Positions 1 to 9,823 of a stretch of 12,500 nucleotides of DNA are shown piece by piece. Below the pieces are notes generated by a model that was given only the letters and a program-made list of their open reading frames with translations, did not search any database and was not told the DNA's origin. This stretch comes from Chromera velia (Eukaryota; Sar; Chromeraceae). The stretch spans positions 1-12,500 of the forward strand of contig JAHBMJ010002575.1 of assembly GCA_018398765.1 (NCBI GenBank), written 5' to 3'. Numbering within the stretch: position 1 is the stretch's first letter; each line of letters opens with the position of its first letter. A program made the translations under genes and the position numbers.

Positions 1-42
1 AGACAGAGACAGAGAGAGAGAGAAAGAAAGAGAGAGAGAGAA

Positions 43-86
<44 letters not shown>
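1..86. repeat. (GA)n microsatellite with GAAA interruptions
   Basis: An almost pure purine tract of GA dinucleotides, broken by AGAAAG units, runs from the left edge of the window, so its full length is not visible. It ends abruptly at GGAACG. Confidence 0.95.
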
Positions 87-89
<3 letters not shown>

Positions 90-1130
90 CGAAAAACGGG
101 CAGAAATGGGTGGAAACCTTGAAAGGTGAGAGAAAGAAAGAAAGCTGCGCTGTCTACTGGCATGACCGAGTGAAGGCTGCACTCTCTCTGCCTTCACACG
201 TATGCTCATGAAATGCCGGAGAGAAGGAAAAAATGTCTGCCGATACAACTCTCTCTGCATGCAACCGAGTTACTGTCTATTTCTTTGTCTGTGGGTCTGC
301 ATGACTGCATATGTGTCCTGCTCACGGCTTTGCTGGATGTCTTTCTGCCTGCCTGACTGTCTGAATGCTTGACACGCCTTTTCTCGGTCTTGCTGCCTCT
401 CTGTCTGGTGAATGGGCCAAAGGCTCACTCACTCACAATTTGTTGTTGATCACCCACGCACTCCCAGTGAGGGTCAAGTGAGTCAGGCTTGCTTCGATCT
501 CGACAATCCCCGCAAAGAAGAGATTCCATGACTTGAAGAACCTGCACTCATTCATTCGCTCACAAGGCCAGACATATAGACAAAAAGGATTGTTTTTGTT
601 TAAATATGTGCATGCTTAGTATTTGAGCATGCCTTGAAGAATTAACCCACACTCACCCACTCACCCACTCGCAAGGCCATGCAGAGAGACGGAAGGGGCT
701 CAGCAAAACACCGGCTTGTACCCCCATGGAGCAATCGAAAGGTTCACACCACACATCTGCCTTGCGGGAGACAGGCCGAAGAAGAAAGGGGCCAAATGGA
801 AAAACAGATAGATAGGGTTGCATCAGCTCAACACACTGACGGCGAGGCAAGCACAGCTGGGCAATAACAAGTGCCTGACCAGGTCCGTGTGCAAAGAAGC
901 ACAGTCCAGAGGGCAATCGAGGAGCAGACGAAGAAGCCAGTGACTGCGATGAGCTTACTGCTGTCTTTCATGTTTCCCCCCCCCTACTTCTCTGTGTGTC
1001 TTTCTGTTGGCTCTTTCTGTCTCTTCCGCTTCACTGCATGGAAGAGAAGAGCCCGCGTGCCTCTGCTCACAAACCGTTTGGGATCTGCGCAACGACACCG
1101 GAAAGTGAACTGCAGACCCTGAAGTCGTTT
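87..1130. other. Mixed-sequence stretch without a supported gene
   Basis: I see no convincing coding sequence. From about 180 to 400 the DNA is rich in CTGT/CTGC/CTCT-like units. Between 640 and 670 it has CACTCACC-type repeats. Between 660 and 1120 it is less repetitive and of moderate GC. Short open frames there (679-867 and 871-1122 on plus, 653-916 on minus) overlap each other, show no protein-like pattern and have no paired splice sites. It could hold an unrecognised exon or UTR, but nothing shows that. Confidence 0.5.
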
Positions 1131-1444
1131 GAATCTGCTGGTATATATCAATTCATGCCGAGATAAAGACAGGCAAAAATCGATCGCACGCTTGTGAGTC
1201 GACGGTCAACCGAGCAGCGTAGCTGCGGAAATGCTCTCTGAGTGACCGGTTGTCTCCAGTAAGAAGTACTGAAATTGCACTGACACATCCATATGCTTTC
1301 AAACGTCTGTAAATGTAATCATGATGGGCGAATATATATATGTGTTAACCGTACGTCTCTTTAATTGATCGAAAATTAAAAAGTATAAATGAACTGCATT
1401 GCGTCGTTGTGCATGCATGTGTATCAGATTCCAAATACAAAATA

Positions 1445-1460
1445 TTTTTTTTAAAAAAAA
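1445..1460. repeat. T8A8 perfect palindrome
   Basis: Eight T followed directly by eight A, a self-complementary 16-mer. TTAATTGATCG occurs just after it (1464-1474) and also at 1361-1371, on the other side of a short spacer. Confidence 0.9.
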
Positions 1461-1576
1461 TGTTTAATTGATCGTACCCGTATCGGTGAGACCCCTCTCA
1501 GATTCGCTTTCCGGCTGCTTAAGTACCCCAGACTCCCCCCAGTGCACAAGCTTTGCATGTGTTGCACGGAACATGA

Positions 1577-1613
1577 ATCCGCACAGGACAAAACCCTCAA
1601 TCATCCGCACAGG
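1577..1613 (+). repeat. 11-bp direct repeat flanking a dispersed 18-mer
   Basis: ATCCGCACAGG occurs at 1577-1587 and again at 1603-1613. Between and partly overlapping them lies GACAAAACCCTCAATCAT (1587-1604), which recurs exactly at 1915-1932. The arrangement resembles a short insertion bounded by a duplicated target, though the insert is tiny and the copies overlap it. Confidence 0.6.
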
Positions 1614-1914
1614 CTTGTTTCAATGCGTTTCAATTCACCCTCAGTCATTGTAGAAACTGAAGACAAGAGGATCGGACAGAATTTCAGAATTTTCCAGCTG
1701 ATTCAATCTTATCGTCCAGACACTCTCCTACACTCTCCAAAAGTTAAACAACACATAACGTTCTACTATGATACATAGTCGTAAGACTAGAAAGACGCAA
1801 CCTGCCCGACCATGTTTGAGTACGGGCCGGCACATAAAATATGTTTTTTTGTGTATGAAAAAAAAAATCTGCAAGAAAAATGATTTTTTTTTTTTTGTAC
1901 ACTTTTATTTTATA

Positions 1915-1957
1915 GACAAAACCCTCAATCATTTATAGAGTCCATTTAAAAGAAGAA
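1915..1957 (+). repeat. Dispersed repeat copy 1 (modules A-B)
   Basis: Module A, GACAAAACCCTCAATCAT (1915-1932), is followed after two T by module B, a 23-mer beginning ATAGAGTCCATTTAAAAG (1935-1957). Module A also occurs at 1587-1604, and module B at 2374-2396. Confidence 0.85.
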
Positions 1958-2354
1958 GAGAGGGCTTTACCGTTCCCCTTTGTGCATCTCAGGAAAAGAA
2001 ACGTTCTTGGTTACTCTAAAAGTATGAAATAAACGTGTTCTCTCTCTCACTTGGTCTTAATCTCTTCTCTCAATTCTTTTTCTCCTTTTTACTATTACGT
2101 TTCAGCACTAAAAGTCATTTCACTTTTGGCAGCTTTTTGCCCCTCTACCAGATGGCCTCAGATTAGAACGAGAAAGCCATTCAGATAAAGGAAAAATGAT
2201 GCCGCGTGTGCTTTTTCTTCAATTGTAAACCGTTTACGGCACAAGCTAGACCTGTGCGGGCTGGCCAGGGAGGTCTGATGCGTCTAGACGCTTTCCTTGG
2301 GAGCTGCACGTCAGACATGCGGCATTAGGGCGGGAGGCCAATCCTCTGGACATA

Positions 2355-2375
2355 AATCCTAATCCTAATCCTAAT
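2355..2375 (+). repeat. (TAATCC)n short tract
   Basis: About three and a half units of a TAATCC hexamer run directly into the second copy of module B. Short hexamer tails of this kind are found at the 3' ends of some non-LTR retrotransposons; it is not a plant, ciliate or apicomplexan telomere repeat that I recognise. Confidence 0.8.
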
Positions 2376-2418
2376 AGAGTCCATTTAAAAGAAGAAAAGA
2401 CATAAAAACCTCGATCAT
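2374..2418 (+). repeat. Dispersed repeat copy 2 (modules B-A', permuted)
   Basis: Module B (2374-2396) matches 1935-1957 exactly over 23 bases. It is followed two bases later by a diverged module A (GACATAAAAACCTCGATCAT, 2399-2418). The module order is the reverse of copy 1, as if both were cut from a tandem array. Confidence 0.75.
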
Positions 2419-2568
2419 CCTAGCGATAATCATTAAAACACACGCATAAACTTACATATAAACTTTCTACTCGATTTTGTGGACTTTATTCAGAGTGATG
2501 CGTTTAATTGCGTTAGAATAGCAATTTGACTAGCAGTTTGAATGATAATGTGTCCTAAAATTCAACTT

Positions 2569-2585
2569 ATCATCATCATCATCAT
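2569..2585. repeat. (ATC)n microsatellite
   Basis: More than five tandem ATC units in otherwise AT-rich DNA. Confidence 0.9.
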
Positions 2586-2956
2586 ATGCCATCGCCGTTG
2601 GCTCATAATTAGGCAGGTAGCGTTCGACAAGTCAGCACAAGCAACTCAAAATTTTGTTTATAGTCGATGTAGCTAGATAACAATTCATAAAATTATACAG
2701 TTATAATTATTCAATATATAGTTGATGCATGATTCTAAACACTTCTAGAAACACTTCCTCTTCGTGAATTTGCGTGCACCGTCGCGTGTATTTGCTACAA
2801 GCTGCCTCGCCTTCTCTGATTCTCTCAAGAACTAACTGGCAAGCACCATGCAAGACAGTGAATGCATGGCAGAGTAATCATTGGTCGTCGTACTAAACAG
2901 CAGGATGGATCGATGGCCCCATCGGGCCCATCCGGCAGGACATTTTTTGTTTCCCT

Positions 2957-2984
2957 CCCCCCCCCCCCNCCCCCCCCCCCCCCC
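2957..2984. repeat. C homopolymer with an unresolved base
   Basis: A run of C from 2957 to 2984 is broken only by an N at 2969. The N suggests the true length was not resolved in sequencing. The complementary G run could form stacked structures. Open frames across it give poly-Pro or poly-Gly and are not evidence of coding. Confidence 0.95.
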
Positions 2985-4668
2985 ATCCGTCACAGCGACA
3001 CCTAACGGACCCTCAACAGGCAAAGCAAAGGGAGGCACGGCGGGGGCATCGCCGTTGTTTCCCGCACGTGCACACAGACCGCGCATGCACCCCTTGCACC
3101 GTGCACACGTACGGGCAAGAAAGTAACCACGAATCCGATTCCATTCAAATGAAAGGAGCTCGTCTACGCTTTGCGGTATAAATCGATCTCTAGTCTTTTG
3201 CTCGATTCCGGTTGGAGGCAAAAAACACAAACAAGAGGAGAAAAGGAAAGCAGCAGGGGCAGGGAGGAGAACACTCGCTCAATGTTTCCTTCTCAGCGCA
3301 CGTGCGCAGACCTGCACCTATTATTAATAGAACGCACACGGCCGAAAGAACACTGCCAAAAAGCAACACGGGCACATGCATGCAAGTGCAGCAGTCAGAT
3401 GCCTCTCTGCGTGACAGAATGTTTTTGGAAGTCCCAAAAATCAATCACGTACGAGAAAAAAATGGTGATCGTCTAAAAAAAGAAACGCTCAGTCGACTCC
3501 AAGTCGAGCGAGCGTTCAGGAAAGGGTTCGTCTTTCGGGATGTAATTAACACTTCATTTGCGTGTTCTCTGTTTGAAGAGAAGAAAAGATCAATCCCCCT
3601 CCCACCCACTTCAAATTGCAACAGTGTTTTTTCTTAAATTCTGAATTCCTTTGACAAGGAAAGGAAAGGAACGCCAGCCGTCAGTCTGGTCGATCCAATC
3701 AGCAGGCCAAATCAATTTATCGAATGAAAGAAAAGAAGACTTACTGAATTCCATTATTCTGCCTGACCTGCCTATCGTTCAACGCTTTGGTTTAGAAAGA
3801 AGCAAGCTTGGACAAACAGAATCATCCGTCAGTCATTTAACTGGCCGTCTTGCAGGCAGGAAATGAAAAGGAAGAAAAGAAAAAAAAACGCCAATGTCGC
3901 GTTCTCCTCCTCTCCTCTCCTCCGTCGCTTCAAAGGCGACGATTGCTCTATTCGTCTTGCGTTTCTTTCTGACTGATCGATTCACGCCCTCTTCAAGCTA
4001 AGAGGCATCAAATGGATGGACTTTTTATTCAATCGCCCTCCCTCCCTCCCTCCCGCATCGACTCAAAGAAATGCCCTCATCGACCCGACTCCGTCCTTTA
4101 CCGCCTTCCTTCTCTCAGCCATCACTCCATTGCATGGATGGAAAAGAAACAGGAAGCTCGGCCGACCCGAGGACTAAATGAAAAAAACAGAAACACCTGA
4201 GAAGACAATGAACCATCCGACCCACGAACGAATGAAAAAAAAACGCAGCGAGCAAGCAAGCATGACCGGAGAGCCAGCGTGCCGGATTCACTATTAAGAA
4301 CAGCAGAGAGTTTCTCACTTCTGTTGCTCATTGTTGTACAGACAGAAGACTTTCAGATGGATTGACAGACACAGATTATTGAAGAGAGAGGGGAGAGGAA
4401 TTTGAAGGAGGGAGAGGAACTGCAGGCAGGTGCTGTGCATCCACGCACTGGGTCCAGCTCACAGTGTCAGTTTACACTTCCTCCTTTCTTCCACCTCAAC
4501 AGACAGACACAGAAATAGAAAAGAAGACGTTTGAGCCTCTCTGGTTCCCCCCCTTCTCCTCTTTATTGTTCTCACATTCCATCGACCTGTCCGCTTAACC
4601 TTCCCCTCACTTTCCATTGAATTGCAGGCACGCCTATTGCCAGGCCCGCATGCTTACTGTCCAGAATG
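2985..4668. other. Gene-less stretch of purine-rich and mixed DNA
   Basis: Apart from the inverted repeat at 3061-3115, this stretch holds a (CCCT)n tract near 4036-4054, A-rich runs and repeated GAACGAATGAAA-type units (about 4225). Open frames such as 3212-3637 on plus lack an ATG at the start, carry no domain and are overlapped by frames on the other strand. No gene is supported. Confidence 0.5.
3061..3115. repeat. Imperfect inverted repeat with CACGTG core
   Basis: The left arm CCCGCACGTGCAC (3061-3073) is nearly the reverse complement of the right arm GTGCACACGTACGGG (3101-3115), with one mismatch and a 2-nt difference. The loop is about 27 nt and itself rich in GCATGCAC. It could form a hairpin or cruciform. 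Confidence 0.6.
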
Positions 4669-4720
4669 CAGACAGACAGACAGACAGATGCATCGAACAC
4701 ACACAGACAGATGAAAAAAC

Positions 4721-4754
<34 letters not shown>
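4669..4754. repeat. (GACA)n followed by (CA)n microsatellites
   Basis: About five GACA units at 4669-4688 are followed, after a short degenerate CA/GACA bridge, by 16 perfect CA units at 4723-4754. Alternating CA of this length is prone to Z-DNA and slippage. Confidence 0.95.
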
Positions 4755-4759
<5 letters not shown>

Positions 4760-7700
4760 CGATGGAGAGACGACTTCTATTCGACACTCACCCACGTGAG
4801 CAGAGCTGATCATCATGGGGAAAGGCAGTGCATCGCATCATGAAAGAAAGAAATGAAGAAGCAAATTCATTCGATAGTTACACAGAGGAAGGCCGAAAAG
4901 GTCTACCTACGTACAGAAAGACAAACAGCGCAGTCAAATCAAAAATACAAAAACCTGTGCGCGACAGAAAGAAAGAACACACTCGAACAAACACAATTTC
5001 AACCGAACAACGAAGAGCAGTGCATCTGGACGTGCACAGAGGGGAGTCAAGAGAAAGCAGACGATGGACGCATGCAGGATCGAATGAAAAGAAAAAAAAG
5101 TCTATTGGGGCAGCATCGATACCATCATTCACATCGATCAGCGCTCCTTTCGTGAAAAACCATTTTCTCTCTTTCACTTGCCGACTCTGTTGTCTAACTT
5201 CTAGGACCACCTCCTTCCTTCCACAATTCCACCCACCACCCAAAAAGAGGGAAGGAAAGAAAGAAAGAAAGAGAGGACGAAGGGACCAGCAAAGGAGACG
5301 AAAAAACTAAAAAGAAGGAGGAGGGAGTTTTTAATATTACTCGTATGTGTGTCTAAAGAAACAGGCCCACACGGGCTCACGCGAAAGTCAAGTCAAGCCG
5401 ATTAATCGATCGATTGATTGATCGCGAAGGAAAGTTTTGTTCACTTTTGGGCCGATTCGAGTGGGAGTGAAAAGAAGCAACGAGGGGGGCAGGGAAAAAG
5501 AAAAATAAATCAAAAAGAGGTAGACAGACAGACAGCACGCAACGCAGCCCAAGGCAATGCAGATTCGATTACAAAAAAACCAAAGCCAGGTATGTCGTCT
5601 GGCGGAATAGGGAAAGGTTGGGAGGAGCAAAGGCAGTCTTTGTGATCCTATCCTGATCCTGTATAACTCGATCGAGATTTGGGCCATCCATTGTCTCTTT
5701 CAACGATCGTTCTTCCTTTTCTTTTTCTTACCGGTGAGTTTGTTTGAAAAGGGGGATTTGCTTCGTTTCCATTTTCTCCTTTTTTGTGTGTCCTTCGTTC
5801 TTTCCTCGTCCCCCTTCCTTCCTACAGGTGGGGGAAATTAGGGCAGAAAGAGAACAATACAAAATGACAGACAGATAGACCAAGGAGAAAGCCAAGGGAA
5901 AGCAAGCATGATCGAAGCAGGTTAGGCCTAGTTTGTTCGATCGGTTCATTTGAATTTCCGCACGGTCAACTCTGAGAGCATCCATCCGATTTTAGTTTTC
6001 TTTTCGTTCTTTCCGTCTCTTCTACTCTTTCCTGTTTGACAGTCAGGAAGAAAGTGAAACACCCGAAGCAAACGCTTTGCGCTCATCAAATGCCTTCTTT
6101 CTTTCGTTCTTCTCTTATTCAATTCCATTGAGTGTCGATCCACACACTTCTTCCTGTCTTTCTTTCCTTGGTTCCTTCCTCCCTCTTCAACAGAGAAAGA
6201 CAAAGAAGGGGCCTCAACGAATTCCTTCCTTCCTTCCGTTCGTCGGGGGGGGAGCTGCACCAACGAAGGAAAGAAACACAGAGAGGGAGAGAGAGACACA
6301 TCCAACAAAACAGACGAGAAGAGGAATGGAACAGAAGAAGAAATCTCACACACAATTAAGAGAGACAGGAAGAACCGTTGCCAGACAAGAAAGAACAGAA
6401 AGACCAGACCTGCACTGACAGTCGAACAGATTCTCCTGTTGTCTCTCCTTGTCTCTCGCTCTCGCCCCTCGTCTCTGTTCGTTCATAACATCACAGAAAG
6501 GAAGGAGGCGGGAGAAAGGAAAGAAAGAGCGAATCAATGAACACAGTCAGGCGGGTCGACGGGCGGCAAAACCCCTCCCCGACCGCACCCGTCAGTCCAG
6601 TCAGTCGGTCAGTCTCCGTCTTTCCAACTGGCGCTCTCTTCCTTTCTTTTTGGATGGCTGGCAACACATAAATTGGAGGAGAGGAGACTCGAAGCAGGTA
6701 GGCAGGAAGGATTAAATGACGAGCAAGAAAGAAAAACAGTCAGACAAATACGTGTTCCCTTGCATGCCGTCTCAATCCTTCTTTCTTTTTTACTCTCTCT
6801 CCCTGTCGAAGCTTTCGGAGATACGCATGCTTCTCCTTTCCCTCTCTCCATCTATGATACGCCGGCCTTCCCTTCTTCTTACCGGCTCCTTTCTGTTTCT
6901 CGTCCCCTCCCCTCCCCTCTTCTCTCTAGCTCTCCTTCGCGCCTCTGCACCCTCCGTCCCTCCTCAAAGTGGAGAGGAGGCATCAAGGGAGGGCGGTTGG
7001 CAGAAAGACCTAGCAGCAGCACCAGCGGGTCTTCTTTCTTTTTACTTCGTTGATCATCTTCACTCACCGTCTTGTTGCCCAAGCGACACGTTTAGAATGC
7101 AGTCCACTTCTTTATGGTGCGTTGTGCCGCCCTCCACCCCATTTTGATACAAGCTGCTCCTGCTCTCTCTTTTCTTCTCTGCCTTGCTCTTCTATGAATG
7201 ATAGACAAAGAGAGATGAAACAATCCCCCGAGTTCCACATCAATGCCTTGCCAGTGACCTTGGTTGCACTTCAAGCCTGTCCGTCCACCAGTCGGGACAG
7301 ACGGGCGGGCACCTTCGTCCTTCCTTTGGCTTTCGTTCGCTTCTTCATACGTCCGTCCGTCCGGGCATGTGCAAACAAGGAAGGAAGGAAGTAAACAGAT
7401 AGACGAAAAGACCGAGAGGCAGGGATACAACAAGGCAGGGTGAGGGAAAAGCGCTCTCTTGCTCTCTCTCTCTTCTCGTCTTTTTGTTTGATTGAGTTCC
7501 TTTTTCTTGTTTGCTTGCTTACGCCACATTCTTTTGCATGGGTTTGTTCCCTTCGTCTATCGAATCGTCTTCGTAACGTCACTCGTTCTTTGTTCCTTCG
7601 AGTGCCGCAACATTCAATCAGTTCCAGGACATCCGAGTGAATTGATTTAGATTCTCTTTTTTTGTGTCCTGGTCTTCCTTGCAATTCGTTTTCATTCTAT

Positions 7701-8398
7701 GCTTACAGACAAGCACTCACAGACAAGCACACAGAGTCGTTGAAGCCAGAAAGGCCGACTTCATGACCGACAGAGAAGAGAAGGAACACACATGGGTGGG
7801 TGGGTGTCTGTATAAGCTCACTAATCCACCGTAGAGTCTCCCTATCTACCGTGTGCACATGCACAGGTGTGTCTCTCTCTTTTTCTCCTTATTTGTTTGT
7901 GCGAAGGAAAGTCTGCACACAAACAAATCAAGCAGTCATACACGCAGCGGACAGTTCATGTGACAGCACGCGGAAAGAAGGAAGAGAGAGAAAGCAGAGG
8001 CAGCACAAAGAGTAAGAAAAGAAGAAAGAGATACGAAATCTCTTCCTCGTTGTCTCTAGCTGGCAAGAACAAACAGACAGAGAGAGAGAGAGAAGAAGCA
8101 GCAGCCTCCACGGAGACGGGCAGAGGCGAAGGGAACAAAAGAGAAGAGAAGAGAAGAGACCAGAGGAGACATGAGGAAGGAAAGAACCGATTGATTGAAA
8201 ACGAGAGGTTCAAACGTGTAGGATTGAAGGGAGAAAGGGAAAGAGGGAGGTAGGGGAGGCTGGGTGGTATTTGTTTGTGTAGATGAGGAAAGGAGGGAGG
8301 GAGAAAAGTGGGCACCCGATATTCGACAGACAGCGCTCACTTCTCTGTGAAGATCACAGCCGGCGTTGCATACCGTTGTGGCGTGTGGTGTGGTGGCA
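4755..8398. other. Purine/pyrimidine block DNA without a supported gene
   Basis: For about 3.6 kb the plus strand alternates between purine-rich blocks (for example 5240-5340, 5460-5560, 6260-6410, 7960-8260) and pyrimidine-rich blocks (5690-5825, 6100-6195, 6770-6960, 7455-7690). Common words are GAAA, GGAA, TTCC, TTCG and GACA. Many frames of 60-160 codons are open, often on both strands at once, with Lys/Arg/Glu or Ser/Leu/Phe composition and no motif. I see no coding exon; one isolated intron-like segment is given as a finding. Confidence 0.55.
8141..8159. repeat. (GAGAA)n short tandem repeat
   Basis: Nearly four GAGAA units in a long purine-rich block. A related AAGAG tract lies at about 8634-8651. 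Confidence 0.85.
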
Positions 8399-8402
8399 AG
8401 GT

Positions 8403-8420
8403 GGGGTGGGGTGGGGTGGG
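8403..8420 (+). repeat. (GGGGT)n, G-quadruplex-type motif
   Basis: Three GGGG runs and a final GGG are separated by single T loops. Four G runs with 1-nt loops fit the classical intramolecular quadruplex pattern. No gene start is evident beside it. Confidence 0.85.
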
Positions 8421-9584
8421 AAAAAACCGATGGAAGGAACAGTCAGAAAGCATGGAAGGAAGGAAAAGGACCCGCGGTAAGCGGGGGTCAGTCAGTTCTT
8501 CCCCTTCTCTCTCCCTGCCTGTGTCTCTCTCTCTGTCTCTTTTCAGGTCTTTTTTCCTGACAGGTTGACAGAAGATACCCGTCAAGACTTCAGGGAAGAG
8601 AGAAAAGAAAAGGAACGATAGAAAACAACGAAAAGAAGAGAAGAGAAGAGAGAAAACCTCCACAGAGGAACAGAATAGATCTACTCAGAGAAAGAAGGAA
8701 AGGTTCAGTTCAAACAACAGGGAGTGAGTGAGGGAGGGAGGCAGGGCAAGGGGGGGAGAGCAGGTTGACAACGAAAACGTTCATTTGTTCCTTCGTTCAC
8801 ATTGGTGGTCTAAGTCCTTCGTTCGTTCTGACATGGCATATTCATCACGCAAGCAAGCAAACAAGCAAGCAGACAGACATACATACCCAGTAAACATGCA
8901 GACCGACAACAGAACAACCGAAACCACTTTCAGCATTCATATGATTCGGTCCGTTTTTACAGAGAGAGGAAGAGAGAGCAACACATGCAGACAGACACCA
9001 CGCACGATCGGAAAAGAGAAGGAACAGCGAGGCAGGCTGGTTGATCCAAGCAAAAGACGGATGCAGATACAGATACAGGCCGATAACAAGAAAGAAAGAA
9101 TCGAAAGTTTTGATGTACCTCAGCTAGAGAGGCATCCATCGTGGGCAGGCAGCGAAGGAGAGAATAAATACGCTCATCTCTTCTTCGTCGTACTGCAATG
9201 TCTCTCTGTTTGTGCATGCACCAAACGCAGTCAGATCTACTTGTTTCGTTCTTTTGAGAGTGAAAGAAAGTTTCGTTTCGTCCCTTCTCTCTTCTTTTTA
9301 CTCACAACAGAACAACACACAAGATACCCTTTCCCCCTTTCCCTTGATTTCTTCGCTGTGACATTTGCTTCTTTTGTTCATGTTTCAGACAAACAGCAAA
9401 GAGAAAGAAAAAGACAGATCGACAGAGGAAGGAGCAAACAATGAGAGAGGAAACAGAAGGAAGAAAAGGAACCGCGTGCATATGCATACCTCCCCCTACC
9501 TACCTGTCTGTCTCTCTTCCAGACAGACAGAAAGAAAGAAACCAGACCCCTCCTCCCCTCCCTCTCTTCTACTTCTCCCTGTCC

Positions 9585-9585
<1 letters not shown>
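8421..9585. other. Gene-less purine-rich stretch
   Basis: This continues the block pattern, with AAGCAAGCAAACAAGCAAGCAGACAG-like tetranucleotide wandering near 8850-8880. A 238-codon plus frame (8728-9444) spans most of it. It begins at GTG (first ATG 8833), has no recognisable domain and is Lys/Arg/Gln-rich in the purine blocks and Phe/Leu/Ser-rich in the pyrimidine blocks. I treat it as a by-product of composition. Confidence 0.5.
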
Positions 9586-9619
<34 letters not shown>

Positions 9620-9670
9620 CAGACAGACAGACAGACGTACAGACAGACAGACGTACAGACAGACGTACAG
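9586..9670. repeat. (GACA)n array with GTACAGACA variants
   Basis: Ten or more GACA units with a one-unit CA slip are followed by longer units in which GTAC interrupts the array (GACGTACAGACAGAC). The sequence next to it has GAACGAATGA repeats (about 9677-9705). It lies roughly 150 bp past the stop codon of the minus-strand three-exon gene, so it could fall in that gene's 3' UTR or flank. Confidence 0.95.
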
Positions 9671-9823
9671 AAACTAACGAACGAATGAAACAAGACGAAC
9701 GAATGAGGAGAACCTCGGACACGAGCCTTCTCGCCACCCCACCCCACATTATTACCATCTAATGCTACCTGCCTCTAAGTCAAAGACAAGATGAATCAAA
9801 AGAAAAACCCCTCCTCAATTTGG

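Larger units (their letters stand above)
1130..2760. other. AT-rich island, possible decayed mobile element
   Basis: This block is visibly richer in A/T than the sequence on either side. It has long A and T runs (1445-1460, 1858-1867, 1883-1896), TATATATA (about 1333-1340) and an (ATC)n tract at 2569-2585. It carries the small dispersed repeats and the (TAATCC)n tract listed separately. No open frame in it is convincing. The combination suggests old inserted DNA, but I could identify no transposase or reverse transcriptase frame and no terminal repeats. Confidence 0.4.

Noticed and set aside
653-916. 87-codon minus frame in the less repetitive left part
   Set aside because: It overlaps a plus frame (679-867) of similar quality, has no motif and no paired splice sites.
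1587-1604. Telomere-like CCCT motif within AAAACCCTCAATC
   Set aside because: It occurs as single, non-tandem copies within a longer dispersed repeat, so it is not a telomeric array.
3212-3637. 141-codon plus frame, moderately complex
   Set aside because: It opens at TTG with no ATG near its start. It has no recognisable domain and no splice sites that would make it an exon of a larger gene. Kept only as a weak possibility.
4828-5310. 160-codon plus frame rich in Lys, Arg and Glu
   Set aside because: It lies in purine-rich DNA, has overlapping open frames on both strands (4853-5155 plus, 4878-5243 minus) and ends in GAAA-repeat-encoded residues. No motif was seen.
8728-9444. Longest open frame in the window, 238 codons on plus
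   Set aside because: It starts at GTG with the first ATG 35 codons in, and its composition simply follows the purine and pyrimidine blocks. It has no domain or signal, and minus-strand frames are open across parts of it. T-poor DNA leaves few stops, so length alone is weak evidence.
9586-9670. CRISPR-like array of regular repeats
   Set aside because: The units are 4 bp GACA with slippage variants and no unique spacers, in a eukaryotic context. It is a microsatellite.
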